A stretch of DNA of 64,000 nucleotides from Typha latifolia (Eukaryota; Streptophyta; Magnoliopsida; Poales; Typhaceae), in assembly GCA_019914945.1 (NCBI GenBank), contig CM034100.1, positions 261,209 through 325,208 on the forward strand, written 5' to 3'. Positions 36,488 through 48,171 of the stretch are shown in pieces. The notes under the pieces are model-generated. The model saw only the letters and a program-made list of their open reading frames with translations, was not told the origin of the DNA and made no database searches. Every line of letters starts with the position of its first letter. Position 1 is the first letter of the stretch. The position numbers and the translations under genes were made by a program.

Positions 36488-39041
36488 TCAATCATCATCT
36501 ATGTAAATGGTTTCTTGCTTGAAGAGACCACCAAAAGCTTTTTTTACCTCTGGTTTTGGATTTGTCTGTTTAGGTTTCGGAGTTGTCTGTTTAGATGGCT
36601 TCGGTTTCTGAGGGGATGGTTTTATGACTGCCTTTTGGCGAGGCAAACTTTGAGCTTTGGCCTGGCCTCTTATGGTGGCAATCTGTGTTATAGGGCTGTA
36701 GTCAGTATTTTGAGCAACTGCAGTTGCCAATTGTGAACTCAACTTTTCCCAGGAGAAGTCTCCACTAAATCCCTTAGCTCTGTTCAATATGTTCTCTAGT
36801 GATGATCCTGCTGCTTCCGCTCTTTCTCGGGCTTCTTCAGCAAGGCTAGCAGCCTGAGCTTCTTTCTCAGACAACTTTTTCACCTCCTTTTCAAGCTTCT
36901 TAGCAGCCTCTGCAGCCTCACGAGCTCTCTTCGAAGCTATCAGAGCTTCCTCCTCTGCCTTTGCCTTCGCCAAAGCTTCTTGATATGCTTTCCTCCTTCC
37001 ATCTTCAGGAATGGTACTGAAGAGTGAGGGAGAAATAATTTATCATACAGAAGTTCAGGTCAGATCTATCAGAGAATAATAAATAGAAGTGCAGTTTTCT
37101 ATGAATTGTTGCATCCTCAAATTGTGAGCAAAGGATTATTCCCTCACGGCAGGATTTGGAAGTTAAAAAAAGGAAGCGAAAGTAAACAAAAATCCCCTAA
37201 AATAACAAGTATAGGGTGGTAGTTAATCACCTGAAAATCTCAACAATGGGCTTTGATGCGGCTGATGGGCTGCTCGAAACTTCAACGACCTGAAAAATAG
37301 CAGAATTACAATTAAAATAGAGGAAAAGAAGCTGATTATAAAGTAATTATACACAAAAAGAAGCTGATTATAATTGTCTCTTCCTAATCCCTCACAAGAA
37401 CGAGTTTTACAACAATAAATTTATAAGACCGTTCCAAAAATTTTGAATGCCATTGTTTGTCCAACTCCTACTAGCATTCTCTAATTGTAACTTTCGCTAT
37501 CTTTTACTAGATCCAGGAACTTATTAAAGAAGTATACGTAGCTAAAAGGTTAATTTTGACATCAAAATAAAAAATAAACAATAATTAAATCCAATGTCCA
37601 TCTAATTATTGCAAGAGATGCACCTTATTCTCTGCGACTGATGTATTGGAAAAAACATCAGCGACAAACGCCGCAATCTGAGATTTCGAAACCTGTAAAG
37701 TTGCAGCCATGCGTATATAGATATCAAAACTTCTTCTCCAGGCAGCTAGCTATATTCCAACACCAAGCTAAGCCATGATCTAGAGCTAACCTTGGAGTAC
37801 TCGGCTTGTGTTCCAAGAGTGCTCCCCTCCTCGGATACCACTAATCCGTATGAGCTCTCTTCGGAGTAGTCCTCGGATAAACTGGTCTTGATAAGCGTGT
37901 AACTCACCTCCGTCTCCACCACCTTGGATAAGAACTCCGTCAGCGTCAGCTGCTGGGATCGCGCGAAGAGGTTGTTGAAGAAGGACGTGATGCCGTCCAG
38001 CACGTTGTACGTGGACCCACCGTATCCGGCATCGTAGACCACCGCCACGTGGCCGACACCTGCTAGCTCAGCGGCGCGGACGATCTGGAGAGCGTCGTCG
38101 GTGGTGACCTCGGCTGTGGGGCCCTTCTCGGCTGGCCCAATGGTGACCACCACCTTCGTGGCGGGGCCGATGGCCTTCGCTATCGCCTCTGGCTCGCCGT
38201 TGGACGACTCCACCGCGTTTAACCGTTTCGACTCTGCAGGCGAGATGATCTGCATGGGAAATAGAAGAAGAAGAAGAAGAAGAAGAAAAAAAAAAAAAAA
38301 AATCCGCCGTTACGCCATCAAAAGTTGGGAAATTTTGCATATGAGGCCCTCGTATTATCATGTATATTAGCGATTTGGCATTTTTGAACCCTGCAGTTTT
38401 GCTATTCGTAAAATATATTTTACCTTTTTTTTTCTCTCTCACTATTTTCGCATATATTACGGTATTATACTTGCCACCTCGGAATTGGTAAGGATCAACG
38501 ACATTATCAAACACATTATAGTGAGAAAAAGAAAGAGAAAGCATTGACATTGGGCGTGCTATGTTTCAAATTTTCCTAATAGGAAGCGATGCTCACATCG
38601 TCTTACCTTGTAAGTTGCAGCGACGCGAGCGAGTTCTTGAGCAGCAGAGAGATCAGGAACGCCGGCTCTCACGGTGTAGCCTTGCCGAAGAAGGGTCTGA
38701 GCAATCCGAATTCCGGTTTGCCCCGTGGCACCGGCGACGAACACCGTCTGTGGGTCCTTTCGTCCCCGGCTTTGAAACAGCGAGGTCGAAGGAGAGGTGA
38801 CCACCGGTATGAGAGACCTCACATCCTGAGCCTTAGCGAAATCAAAATTGAAAGGATTCGATCTCTTGAGCGCCTCAGCTCCGGCTTCCCCTTCGGAAGA
38901 ATTCTCTTTGGCTTTCCCGAATCCAAAAGGGTTCTGCTTTGCGTAGATGACGGTTGTTGTTGGTTTGGGATTCTTGTTTTTGGACTTCAGGCGGAGGCCG
39001 GAGTTGAGACGAAAGGAATGGGAGGTGAGAGCAGGAGCCAT
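36488..39041 (-). CDS. PTAC16: PTAC16-like plastid nucleoid/thylakoid protein
   Basis: Homologue of plastid transcriptionally active chromosome protein 16, a thylakoid-associated protein found in plastid nucleoid preparations; its biochemical role is unclear. Exons: 38607-39041, 37791-38249, 37624-37692, 37231-37289 and 36488-37016, giving 516 aa (Arabidopsis about 510). A Ser/Lys-rich plastid transit peptide occupies roughly the first 35 residues. A Rossmann NAD(P)-binding fold of the atypical short-chain dehydrogenase type begins at TVFVAGATGQTG (99-110). A charged, alanine-rich coiled coil follows at about 350-415 (REAAEAAKKLEKEVKKLSEK), then a Pro/Lys-rich tail and the invariant end FGGLFKQETIYIDDD. 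I chose MAPALTSHSF as the start because it matches the family; a longer frame upstream only adds CT-repeat-encoded Leu/Ser. A (CT) run lies directly before the start codon in the transcript. Confidence 0.95.
38265..38301. repeat. (GAA)n and poly-A tract in PTAC16 intron 1
   Basis: Repeated AGA/GAA units run into a pure A stretch, immediately beside the exon 2 acceptor. On the transcribed strand this gives a long polypyrimidine tract before the splice site. Confidence 0.85.

Positions 39042-39068
<27 letters not shown>
39042..39068. repeat. (GA)n microsatellite abutting the PTAC16 start codon
   Basis: About 27 bp of GA on the plus strand, which reads as CT in the PTAC16 transcript. It ends exactly at the start codon, so it lies in the 5' UTR. 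Confidence 0.95.
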
Positions 39069-39072
<4 letters not shown>

Positions 39073-41866
39073 CCTGGGTCTCTCCTGGGTCTGTGTGTTC
39101 GGGAGTAGATTCGAATTGGGTGTTGAGTATGAGGATGAGATGCCAGTCGTGTATCTCCGGATGGGATGCAGCAGAACTGGGCCAATAGAATGAGGCCACG
39201 TAGTATTATTTTATCACCAGAGACAATTTATAGACCAGACGTTCGACTATCCATCCCCCAGGGCCGACTTGTCCAAAGTGGCACAATGACGAAAGTAGGT
39301 ATGCGTACTAAACATTGCGTCCAATTTAATTTCAAATTAAAGTTTATTATTGAATAAAACACTATTTTTGAAAAAGCGATAGCATTTCTATTCAATGTGG
39401 CTACGTGGCAGCCATGTGGACCAAAAATAACCTGCTCAGGTATAAATAATTTTCTTGCCCTTATTTGGGTACAATCTTATTATCCAGAGCTATCTGAAAA
39501 GAATATACGGGGGAGAAACATGGAACTACCCGAGGACTTAGCCTAAAACCCTTCGGTGAACAGATAACCAATGTAATTCGCTCACACGTAGAAGCCCTAG
39601 AAGAAACCAACTTTATATTGCTAAGCAGTGCAAAAATTCCTTCCCTAGAGTCTAGAGACATGAAAAAAGTTGAGCAATTTCGATTATTTCATGGGATTTT
39701 GTTTTCCAACTCCAAAAGCAAATTATCCAACCTAGAAGAAATGTAGGGGCAATTAAAACTATTCTAAGTAGTCGAGTCGTACATGCAAACCCAAAAGATA
39801 TGCACCTAGCAAAAGTTTGATAGCTGACATGCTTATGATATAGCTAGTATCTCTGCAGCAAATATGAAATAACCAGCCGGAGTTCAGTAATAGAATGGCA
39901 TGAAAAGAGGGGACTTTCAACCATCGTAATGCATCAAATGCAATAGATGCACCAAGCCAGAAGTTATCGAATTTTGCAACTCATCTACAGAAAAGCACTA
40001 TCAGAAAGCTTGTATCATAACAGATGATAGATCATACCCACGCATACAATTTAACACTACTTGGGGGAACTATGTACATTCAGAGTTTCTTAAAGAAACT
40101 GTGCATATAATTGCCTAAAGTGGCAGAACTTGATGGCTACATACTCTCATCTTTTTTTCTCAAGTTTTGGTCCCAATATAAGCATAAGTAGCTACTGTTT
40201 AAAAAAAAGTAAAAGCAGTTAATGATCTTTCTTGTGCCATAACAAAATCAATTTCCAGCACTGGCTAGTGCTTAACAGTCATATGATTCAACCCAGATAT
40301 GAAAACATCTGAGGAAATTCTTTATTGATAGCATAAAAAGCACCGTCAAACTTGCACGATGTCCTAAAACTACAAGTGTTTGGAGTAATACATCAATTGT
40401 TTGCAACAATCGTATGGTTTACTAACTGCTTCGCAGAGAACATGTTAGAATGGCATAGACACACTCCTCTTATGTTATACTCCCTACTAATTTTAAAAGT
40501 AATATCCTAAAAAATTCAGCTTAGAAAATAGGTCTAACTTCTAAAGCTTATATGAACCTAAGAATGCTAAAGACCATAAATTTCAATGAGATTTGAAAAG
40601 GAGGGGAAGAGAGAAGAGGGCTAGCAGAAGAGAAGACTTACATAATTTACTAGATATCGTGGTTGTTGCTTCTATAGAAATAGCTTATTTCTCTGCATAA
40701 TGGCTAGAATTAACTCAAAACAGGTATCTGCATTCAAGGAAGGTGGGTAAGGAATCAACACCAAAACCGGTTTGCAGCTCAGCAGCAAATGCAATATGAA
40801 TAGTAAAGTTCACAGCCTAGATATGCATAGTATCTCCCTATTCAAGCGCTCAAATCCTAGCCCATCAACAGATTATTGATTTACATTCTAAAAAAATGAT
40901 GGACGCCACAAAGATTTTGCTTGTCCCTAACTTTGATGTATTTGTCATGGACCAAGGTATTACCAACTTAACTTCTAGAATCAAACAAGCAAACATCAAA
41001 TATACATACTTTGGGATGAGTTCAGTCAAAGGAAAATATCAGCTTGACATGAATGTGAAGCTAGGAGACAGAAGCTTGTTTCACCCTGAAATGTAGTGAT
41101 AGTACTCACAAATAAGAATTGATCTGCTAATAATTCAAGATGTTAAACCAACAACAATGAAATCCAATGAGAGAGTTATTTTTAAATATCTTCATGATGT
41201 TATCTAGTAAATCTTTCTAAGGGACACCAGAAAGCATGTGCAGCATTTCACCTGATTTGAGGTTTTAAATGTGGTTCATCACAAGGCCAGCTCTACCAGG
41301 TCTTACTTCACACATTTCTCATCTATCAGTCAACCACAAAATTCATTCAGTTTCAATTTCAACATATCAAGGCATCCAGATACTTCAATTGTTAAATAAA
41401 AGTTATTATTCTTAAGACAATTTGTATTTAAGCCAATGTGAAAAGGATAAATAGTTGCTATGAACTCTGACAGGAATTCTAATTGGAGGAAAAGAATTAG
41501 TGTGCAATAAGATGATGGAATATGATGATATATTTACGGTACCAATTAGGACAGGCCAAGATTTAAAAAATAAATTGCAGGTTCGGTTTTCCAATAAATT
41601 AAAGCTCCTATAAGACAATAAACAATATTAAGGCAAACATTACCAGATCTCTAGCAGCTAAGTCTGAACAAAGGTGCATCAAGAAAACAGCTCAGGAATC
41701 CTCATTTACCCACTTCAACTGCCACAGCAAATATAGTTTAACATCAAACATTCTGCTATATAGTAAAATAAACTGATCTTTAACAAAGTCGAAAAACTCT
41801 ACAGAACATATAATAAGAGTTACTGGAAGCCTAAAACCAAGAGAAAAAATCCATTATAAAAGTAGT
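39069..41866. other. Spacer between PTAC16 and the SRRM1-like gene
   Basis: Contains the rest of the PTAC16 5' region, then about 2.6 kb of AT-rich sequence with no recognisable exon, up to the 3' UTR of the SRRM1-like gene. Several 60-70 codon frames occur but none looks like a known family. Confidence 0.55.
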
Positions 41867-44800
41867 TTAACGACTAATGGCCTTCTTTGCTCTAAGAGAT
41901 TCAAGAGCTTTCTCCCGCAGCTCGATCTCAAGCTTCTTCTGCTGGAATTCCGTTTCTGCTTTGTAAGTTGTTTCAGAAACCTTCTTTATGACAGGACCAC
42001 CATCTGATTCATCAGAACCATAATGATTTTTATCAAGATCTGAAGGGGGAGTAACAGTAGCCACGGACTTCAATTTTCCTTTGCTTTCACGGCGCTCCAA
42101 CCTTTTGCGATGCCTCTCTTCACGCCTTCTGCGCCTCTCCTCCTTCCGCAACCTTTTCTCGTCTTTCCTTCTTTTTTTGGCCTCCTTATCGTCTGTCTGG
42201 GAATCTGAGTCAGAAGTCTCATCCAAATTTCTTCTGTTTTTGTTGGATTTTTTATGCCTTTGCTTTTCCATCCTTCTCTCTCTTGGAATATCAGCTTCTG
42301 CAGAACCAGAACCAATGGAATCTACCTGGCTGCTTTCATCTATCTTTTTCTTTGATTTCCTATAAGAGTCTGTCTCAGAATCTGACTCCCTATGTTCACA
42401 AACTTTTGAGTGAGATTTATTTCTCACATAAGAACTCTTCATGACCAGCCCATTGCTCAACCTTTTCTCCAAAGAGGTTGCACCACTCACAGGACTCTTA
42501 ATAGATTGTTGTGTACCAAAGACACCATCATGAGAGTGTGTTTCTTCACTTATCCTTCCACGACCATATACTATTTCTTCTGATGATTGCGAAGGTCGTC
42601 GTACTTGTTTCTTGTGAAGATCCATATCACTGCTACAGAATTTTAGTTATATGCCTATCAGATGATAATCCATATAAATATTAAAGACTACGAACTCATT
42701 AACATAATTCAAGTCAGACAAAGAAAATCTGACGATATGCACCTTATGATACCCTAATTATTGGTCAAAATCATCAGCCCATCCAGTGACAGGTAGGACT
42801 TTGAATTGTTGTGAGTAACAAATTAATGGGACAAACGCTTATATAACCTCATAGCTTTCAAATTCATAAGCGCCAAGGGAACAAAAATGACAAAAAACAA
42901 ATGAGAGGAAGCAAATATTTCAGGACAAAGGAATAATAAGAAAGAAAACATTCTCTCATTCTAATGCCAGATTACCCAGTCAACTTTGACTAGCTAAAAG
43001 TATAACAAGTAGATGATCAGCTGGAAGAACAACTATTTTTCTCTATAGTCATTATCATCAGCTTTAGTGATGTATATGTGTAGATAACTATTTATTTTTC
43101 CTGGAGGAAACAGGCCTGGATGCATCCTCTAAATTTATTTGTAAAGAAGATAGAATAGAAAAAATGGAACCTACCATGACAGGCATTTTCCCATTCTTTA
43201 TATATTTCTGGACAGTTATTATGAAGCATTTTTTTCCTGCTTTATTTAACAGGACTAGTAAAAAAGATGCGAGATCTTCAGACGAGCAAAATAGTATGAA
43301 CAATTAATATGACAGCATAGCAAAATGAAGTACTAAATAAGTATCACAAAAATGATAGAGACACACCTATCATCTAATGGAACCTTTGGTAGAAGGATTG
43401 GTGAATCTGATTGATATGGAGAGTTTTGTGAAAGTACACCATGTTCTTTTTTACTGATGTCCTGTTTGCCTGAATCATGGTTGGGAGACCTTAAAGATTC
43501 TGCAAAGCTGCGTGATACAGAGTTTGAAACCTTATTCTTTGCATCAGCAGGCTCAGTTACCTCTCTACCATCAGTGTGATGAATAGATGATCTTCTATCT
43601 CGGCTTCTGTCAGGATTGCACAAGTTAGGATGTGTACCATGAAAATGTATTTTCCCCTTCAAATAAGATGCAAAAGAGAGAGAGAGAAAACAAAAGGGGA
43701 CTATGTCAAGAAGCACCTTTGAGCTGTGCCCTCATCTCGACGAGATTGAACACCAGAAATGCGTTTATCAATCTCCCCATTCACACTTCTATTAGATCGA
43801 TATGATGGACTCTGACTCCTATATGGACTACGACTCCTGCACAAATATTAAACTTCAATTATACAAAATATTTATTCAAGGAAAAACAAAGCATGAAGTG
43901 CTAAAACTTATCATTACCTCTTTTGTTGTGGAGATGTACGATAATATGCAGCACGACTTCTAGGTGAAGACAGAGGTGACATCCTTTGATGCCTTGGAGA
44001 CCTTTGTTGTGGTGATCTTGTCATCAAAGGAGATGGTGAACCACGTCTTGTTGGAGATGAAGACCTGCGTTGGACAGGAGACCTCTGGCGCACAAAACCA
44101 GGTGATCTAGAAGGCGACCTGCGTCGTACAGGAGAAGGCGACCTACGCCGCAAACGGAGGGGAGAAGGTGACCTGCGATGTACAACAGAACGCAACTTGT
44201 CTCGTATAGGAGTAGGTGACCCACGATGCAAGCGACGAGGAGAAGGTGACATGCGATGTGCAGGAGAACGCAACCTATTGCGTGCAGGAGAAGGTGACCT
44301 CCGACGTACAGGAGAAGGTGACCTCCGACGTACAGGAGAAGGTGACCTCCGACGTAATGGAGAAGGTGGCTTCCGACGCATAGGAGAAGGAGACCTGCGA
44401 CGCAATGGTGGAGATCTTCGTCGTGTAGAAGGAGATATCCATCTAAATGGAGAACGAGATCTACGTCTTGATATAGATGGTGATCTGTGCCTATTATAGG
44501 GATACCTTCGCCTCATAGGTGATCGTATGCCTCGTTGTGAATGCCTCCGAGGTGGAGATATGGAATGATGTGGAGAGCTACACTGCCTTTCAGAAGAAAG
44601 GGACCGCCTTGGTGGAGATCGAGAGCGTATCTTTGGGGAAAGAGAATGGCTACGAGATTGAGATGAGATGGATATGCTTCTTGATTTTCGAGCTTCCCTG
44701 AGAGAATAGCATTAAGCATTATCTCAAATAACAAAAAATTACTATATGTAAAAATGTGAACACTTTATCATTGATCAACAAATGTAAAAGGCTAAAAGGT

Positions 44801-47494
44801 AGAATGAAGCAAGTATTAATCCCAACTTAACAGGCTTGATTGGAAATGTCTACATAAACTAATCCAATTATTTAGTACTTGTAGAAGGTGATACAAAATT
44901 TACCTAAAAGACAAGATGAACCAATAAAAACCAAATAAATCATATTTACAAACTCATAAAAATCACAACAATGTGAATCGAAGTTGTACATAATGAATTC
45001 TTCCTTTAGAATATTCTTTCCAACAACTTCCAAATGGTTTAATAGATGGCCAAAGACACAAATGGTCAAATCATGGCTTCTTAAACTGGCATACAAGCCT
45101 TTAGTTGTTTCATATCTCTACTATAGGCATTAAAATTTTAAGAGTTAATACTACTAAGCAACTACAGGTATTGATTGGAAAGGAAAGCTAAAGTTTTGAG
45201 AGGATAAAAGAGGCACCTCGAGTAGCTTCTAGATTTGGAGAACGATTTGCCACGAGAACCACTTTCTGAAGATGAGCGCCTTCAAAGAGATGACGGGAAT
45301 AAACATTAGTATGTAAGTTGTGATGTCACCAATAAAAGAATGTTTATGCATAGGACACAATCATCTAAAGTCGAAAATTTGGAAAGCCTAACTAAAGGAT
45401 ACATTAGTTCATGGAAAAATACTAGCATGATAAAAAAGAAAAAGAATTTAATGCATCTAATTTGCACCTATGATATTCATTTAGAAGGAACGCAGAGCAT
45501 CCAACAACTAACTAATTCATGTGCCAACCTAGAAAAAACTATTAATCAACTTTCATCTCATGAGAAGTGAGGACAAACTATGGTCGTGCAGGCGGCGTAC
45601 CGGCACATGGCATGAAGGGTGCCGCACGACATCCCTCATAGTAGCTTCGCCGCTCGCCATCGACCTCATCGTTAATCTTGCGAACACCGCTCGCCGCCAC
45701 TCGCACCCCCGTCGAGTGCCCTAGCCCGAGGAGCAGGAAAGGTTGAGAGAGAAAGAGAGGGTCAGGTCGGATTGGGTCGAGTCGGTTAAAAAAAAAAACT
45801 TAAATTGCAGATCTAGCAGCGCGAGCTTCGACGGCAACGAGTGGCGACGGTGAACAGTGAAGGTGAGTAGTCTCTTATCTTTTTCTCTCCCCATCTTACA
45901 GTATGGCCGGCAAGTGTCGTAGCACGTGCTGTGCCGGCCAGTGGTCGGCATGGTCCGTGCCTGTGGCACGGCCATCCTTGATGAGAACCATTAGTAAAGA
46001 GCATATGCTACAAATAGTTGGAAATGCCTAAATTGCAGAAAAAGATCTATTGTAATGGTTGAAATATGAACAAATGAACACACAAATCAACAATTGCTAG
46101 TCGTGTAGCACATTATTTTAAGCATGCCGATTAGCTTTGTCCTCGTGAATAAAAACTTTATGAAACAACCTACTTTGACAGCATGGGAAACAGATTGTAT
46201 GCTTTCAAATCAAAAGAGAAGGCCAATAGGAAAAAGAAAGAACAGCTGCCCAACCAACACAAGAGAGTAAAAGTGAACCTAAAAGAGAATGCCGGGCATT
46301 TAGTTACTAACCGCTTCCTTTCTCTTGAACCATGTCTAACATCCACATCTCTCTCTTCCTCTGGTTGACCAGTAGAACTCCACTTTGAAACCGAGGTGGG
46401 AACAGGTTTAGCCTCCCCATCCTACAGTAGATTGAGGTAAAGAATGATATGAACCCAAAATAATTGGAGAAGCAAGCTGAATGGCATGAAAAAGACAGAG
46501 TCACAACAAAAAGAAATTACCGATAATTAAAAATATATCTTGGTCAAATTTAACTTACCATGTGCTGCCTTTCTTGGTCAACCTCCCTTCCTTCTTTCTC
46601 CCTTCTCTTCTGAATTTCCTGGGTAATCCTATCGTTATCTGCCTATAGACAAAATTAATACATTAAAGGCATAATAAGTGTGAAACAAACCACTTAGAAA
46701 ACATTTCACCGGCTAAACAATATGAACCTGTCGTTTTCTAGTCTCCTCTTCCTTTGCATCCAAAAACTGTTGCGGAACACCACTGGCATTTTGCTGTGCA
46801 CTTAGAAGAAGTCCCCATAGCTCTCTCATGAACTTTCCAGTGTTCTTTTCCATGAATCCAGTCAACTGGATCTGGATCTGCTTCCCATCCACTTCCTGTC
46901 AGGACTTTGCAGTTAATAATCTAATAAAACATCCTAGATGGAGACAGCACAAGGCAGTGATCCAAATCTTGCCTTTCCATCAAGAAGTCCATATACAAAG
47001 TTGATGAGGACTTCATCCTCAAACCCTAGAAGCTCTGTTGCCCTGGTCGCGATCCAAGGCCTGATCACATCCATCTTAACCTTCGACATATCCACCTGAA
47101 CATTGCCTTGGCATACTCAATATACAAACCTTTTACAACATAAAAAGGATTTTAATACAACAGTTAATCTGCACCAATCAATATATCCAGCAATAATAAC
47201 AAAAGATATAGGTAAGGATCATAAATCCAAGAGTTGGATCGACCGTGCACTGACCAGATGATCGAGCTCCGGCGCAAATTTCTGAGACTTGAGCAGCTTC
47301 GCCTGCTTGTTGGAGAAGCGAGTGTCCTGATCCGCGGAGGTACCCTAGAAATTAAGAAAAAGTACCATTAAAAACCCTAATCAACTCGCTACGAGAGCGA
47401 AAAGCACGAGCTAGAAAAACAAAAGAAAGGGAAGAGCAAATAATAGAGAGAGATCGATGCGGATTTTGCTCACCCGGAAGAATCCGCCGGACAT
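41867..47494 (-). CDS. SRRM1: SRRM1-like PWI-domain and RS-rich splicing coactivator
   Basis: Homologue of serine/arginine repetitive matrix protein 1 (SRm160), a nuclear splicing coactivator. Eleven exons: 47474-47494, 47255-47344, 46973-47095, 46728-46895, 46559-46642, 46312-46421, 45217-45279, 43918-44697, 43717-43836, 43367-43606 and 41867-42629, giving 853 aa. The start is MSGGFFRGTSADQDTRF. The PWI nucleic-acid-binding domain spans about 27-130 and includes KVKMDVIRPWIATRATELLG. After a charged linker comes a long RS domain with RRRSPSP repeats, partly encoded by a perfect 24-bp DNA repeat in exon 8. The C-terminus has a Lys/Arg/Glu-rich stretch (KRRKDEKRLRKEERRRRREE) and a final short helix. 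Intron 3 uses a GC donor. The gene is head to head with TFIIA-L. Confidence 0.93.
44287..44356. repeat. 24-bp coding tandem repeat in SRRM1-like exon 8
   Basis: Three adjacent copies of a 24-bp unit (starting GGAGAAGGTGACCTCCGACG) at 44287, 44311 and 44335, the last cut short by two bases. On the minus strand each encodes an eight-residue RRRSPSPV-type unit. More diverged copies extend on both sides. Confidence 0.9.
45585..45985. other. GC-rich, palindromic insert in an SRRM1-like intron
   Basis: About 400 bp of locally GC-rich sequence inside an otherwise AT-rich intron (45280-46311). It contains inverted repeats: GTCGTGC with GCACGAC around 45585-45635, and GGCCGGCA (45905-45912) with TGCCGGCC (45932-45939). 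Its composition and palindromes differ from the surrounding intron and suggest an inserted element or a decayed retroelement fragment. I found no clear target duplication. Confidence 0.4.
46896..46972 (-). other. GC-AG intron 3 of the SRRM1-like gene
   Basis: A 77-bp intron whose donor reads AAAG then GCAAGA, and whose acceptor reads CCTGACAG. Exon 3 (123 bp) and exon 4 (168 bp) stay in phase, and the joined protein reads YGLLDGKEVDGKQIQ, as the PWI domain requires. No GT donor nearby keeps the frame. GC-AG is the commonest non-canonical class of U2 intron. Confidence 0.85.
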
Positions 47495-48171
47495 CTTCGA
47501 CTAGGGTTTGGAGACCAACTGTGAGACGGCTTGGATGGGGGAAGAGGAAAGAGAAGCTAGCCTCAAATAGTATAATTTTATCCGCAAGGGTTTCCGCCCA
47601 AACTGCTTTCGGAGGTCGGTCCAACTTGGTCGGATTGATCTCAAATGGTATAGCCCTCTCTCTATCCCCATATGGGAGTAATGGGCAGGCTTGGGCCTAC
47701 ACGTTGTAAACTAACTGCTATTCTTATGGGCTTTTATTTCCAGCCTAACTGGTATAGCCCACTAGCATAATTATTAGTTGCATGGCCCTCCCAATAATTA
47801 TTTTTATCAAAAAAAAAAACATACCAATTAATAGTGTAAGGCGGTCGAAACCAGCTCGCCGTCGCGGACGGCGCCCCTCCTAACTTCTCAACTGGTGTGC
47901 AGATTACGGCACGTGGCCCCACTACTCTTTACGGATGCAAACCTATTTATATTCTTCTCTTAATTCTCGGCTTTCTCGTCCGCGACCCATCCGCTCCCCC
48001 CCCCCCCCTCTAATGGAAGCGGAGCTCGAAACCCTAGAAATCCTTCTCCACAAAGCCTCGAATCTTTGAATACTCTCCTTTCTTCCCCGAATCGAATCTT
48101 CTTCTTTCTCCGAGCTCTTCGTTGCCCTCCTCCCGCCGCGAATCCTTCTCGGCCACCATTGATTTCGAGAG
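47495..48171. promoter_or_regulatory. Bidirectional promoter region, SRRM1-like and TFIIA-L
   Basis: 677 bp separates the start codons. The telo-box AAACCCTAG occurs near both ends, each pointing in the direction of its own gene: 47501-47509 (minus strand) and 48029-48037 (plus strand). Between them are TGGGC-type site II motifs near 47692, 47727 and 47757. Telo-box plus site II is the usual promoter pairing of plant housekeeping genes. A poly-C run sits at 47996-48008. Confidence 0.6.

Noticed and set aside
45721..46004. Two overlapping minus-strand frames of 63 and 84 codons in the GC-rich intron block
   Set aside because: They overlap in different frames, resemble no family, and are what GC-rich palindromic DNA gives by chance.
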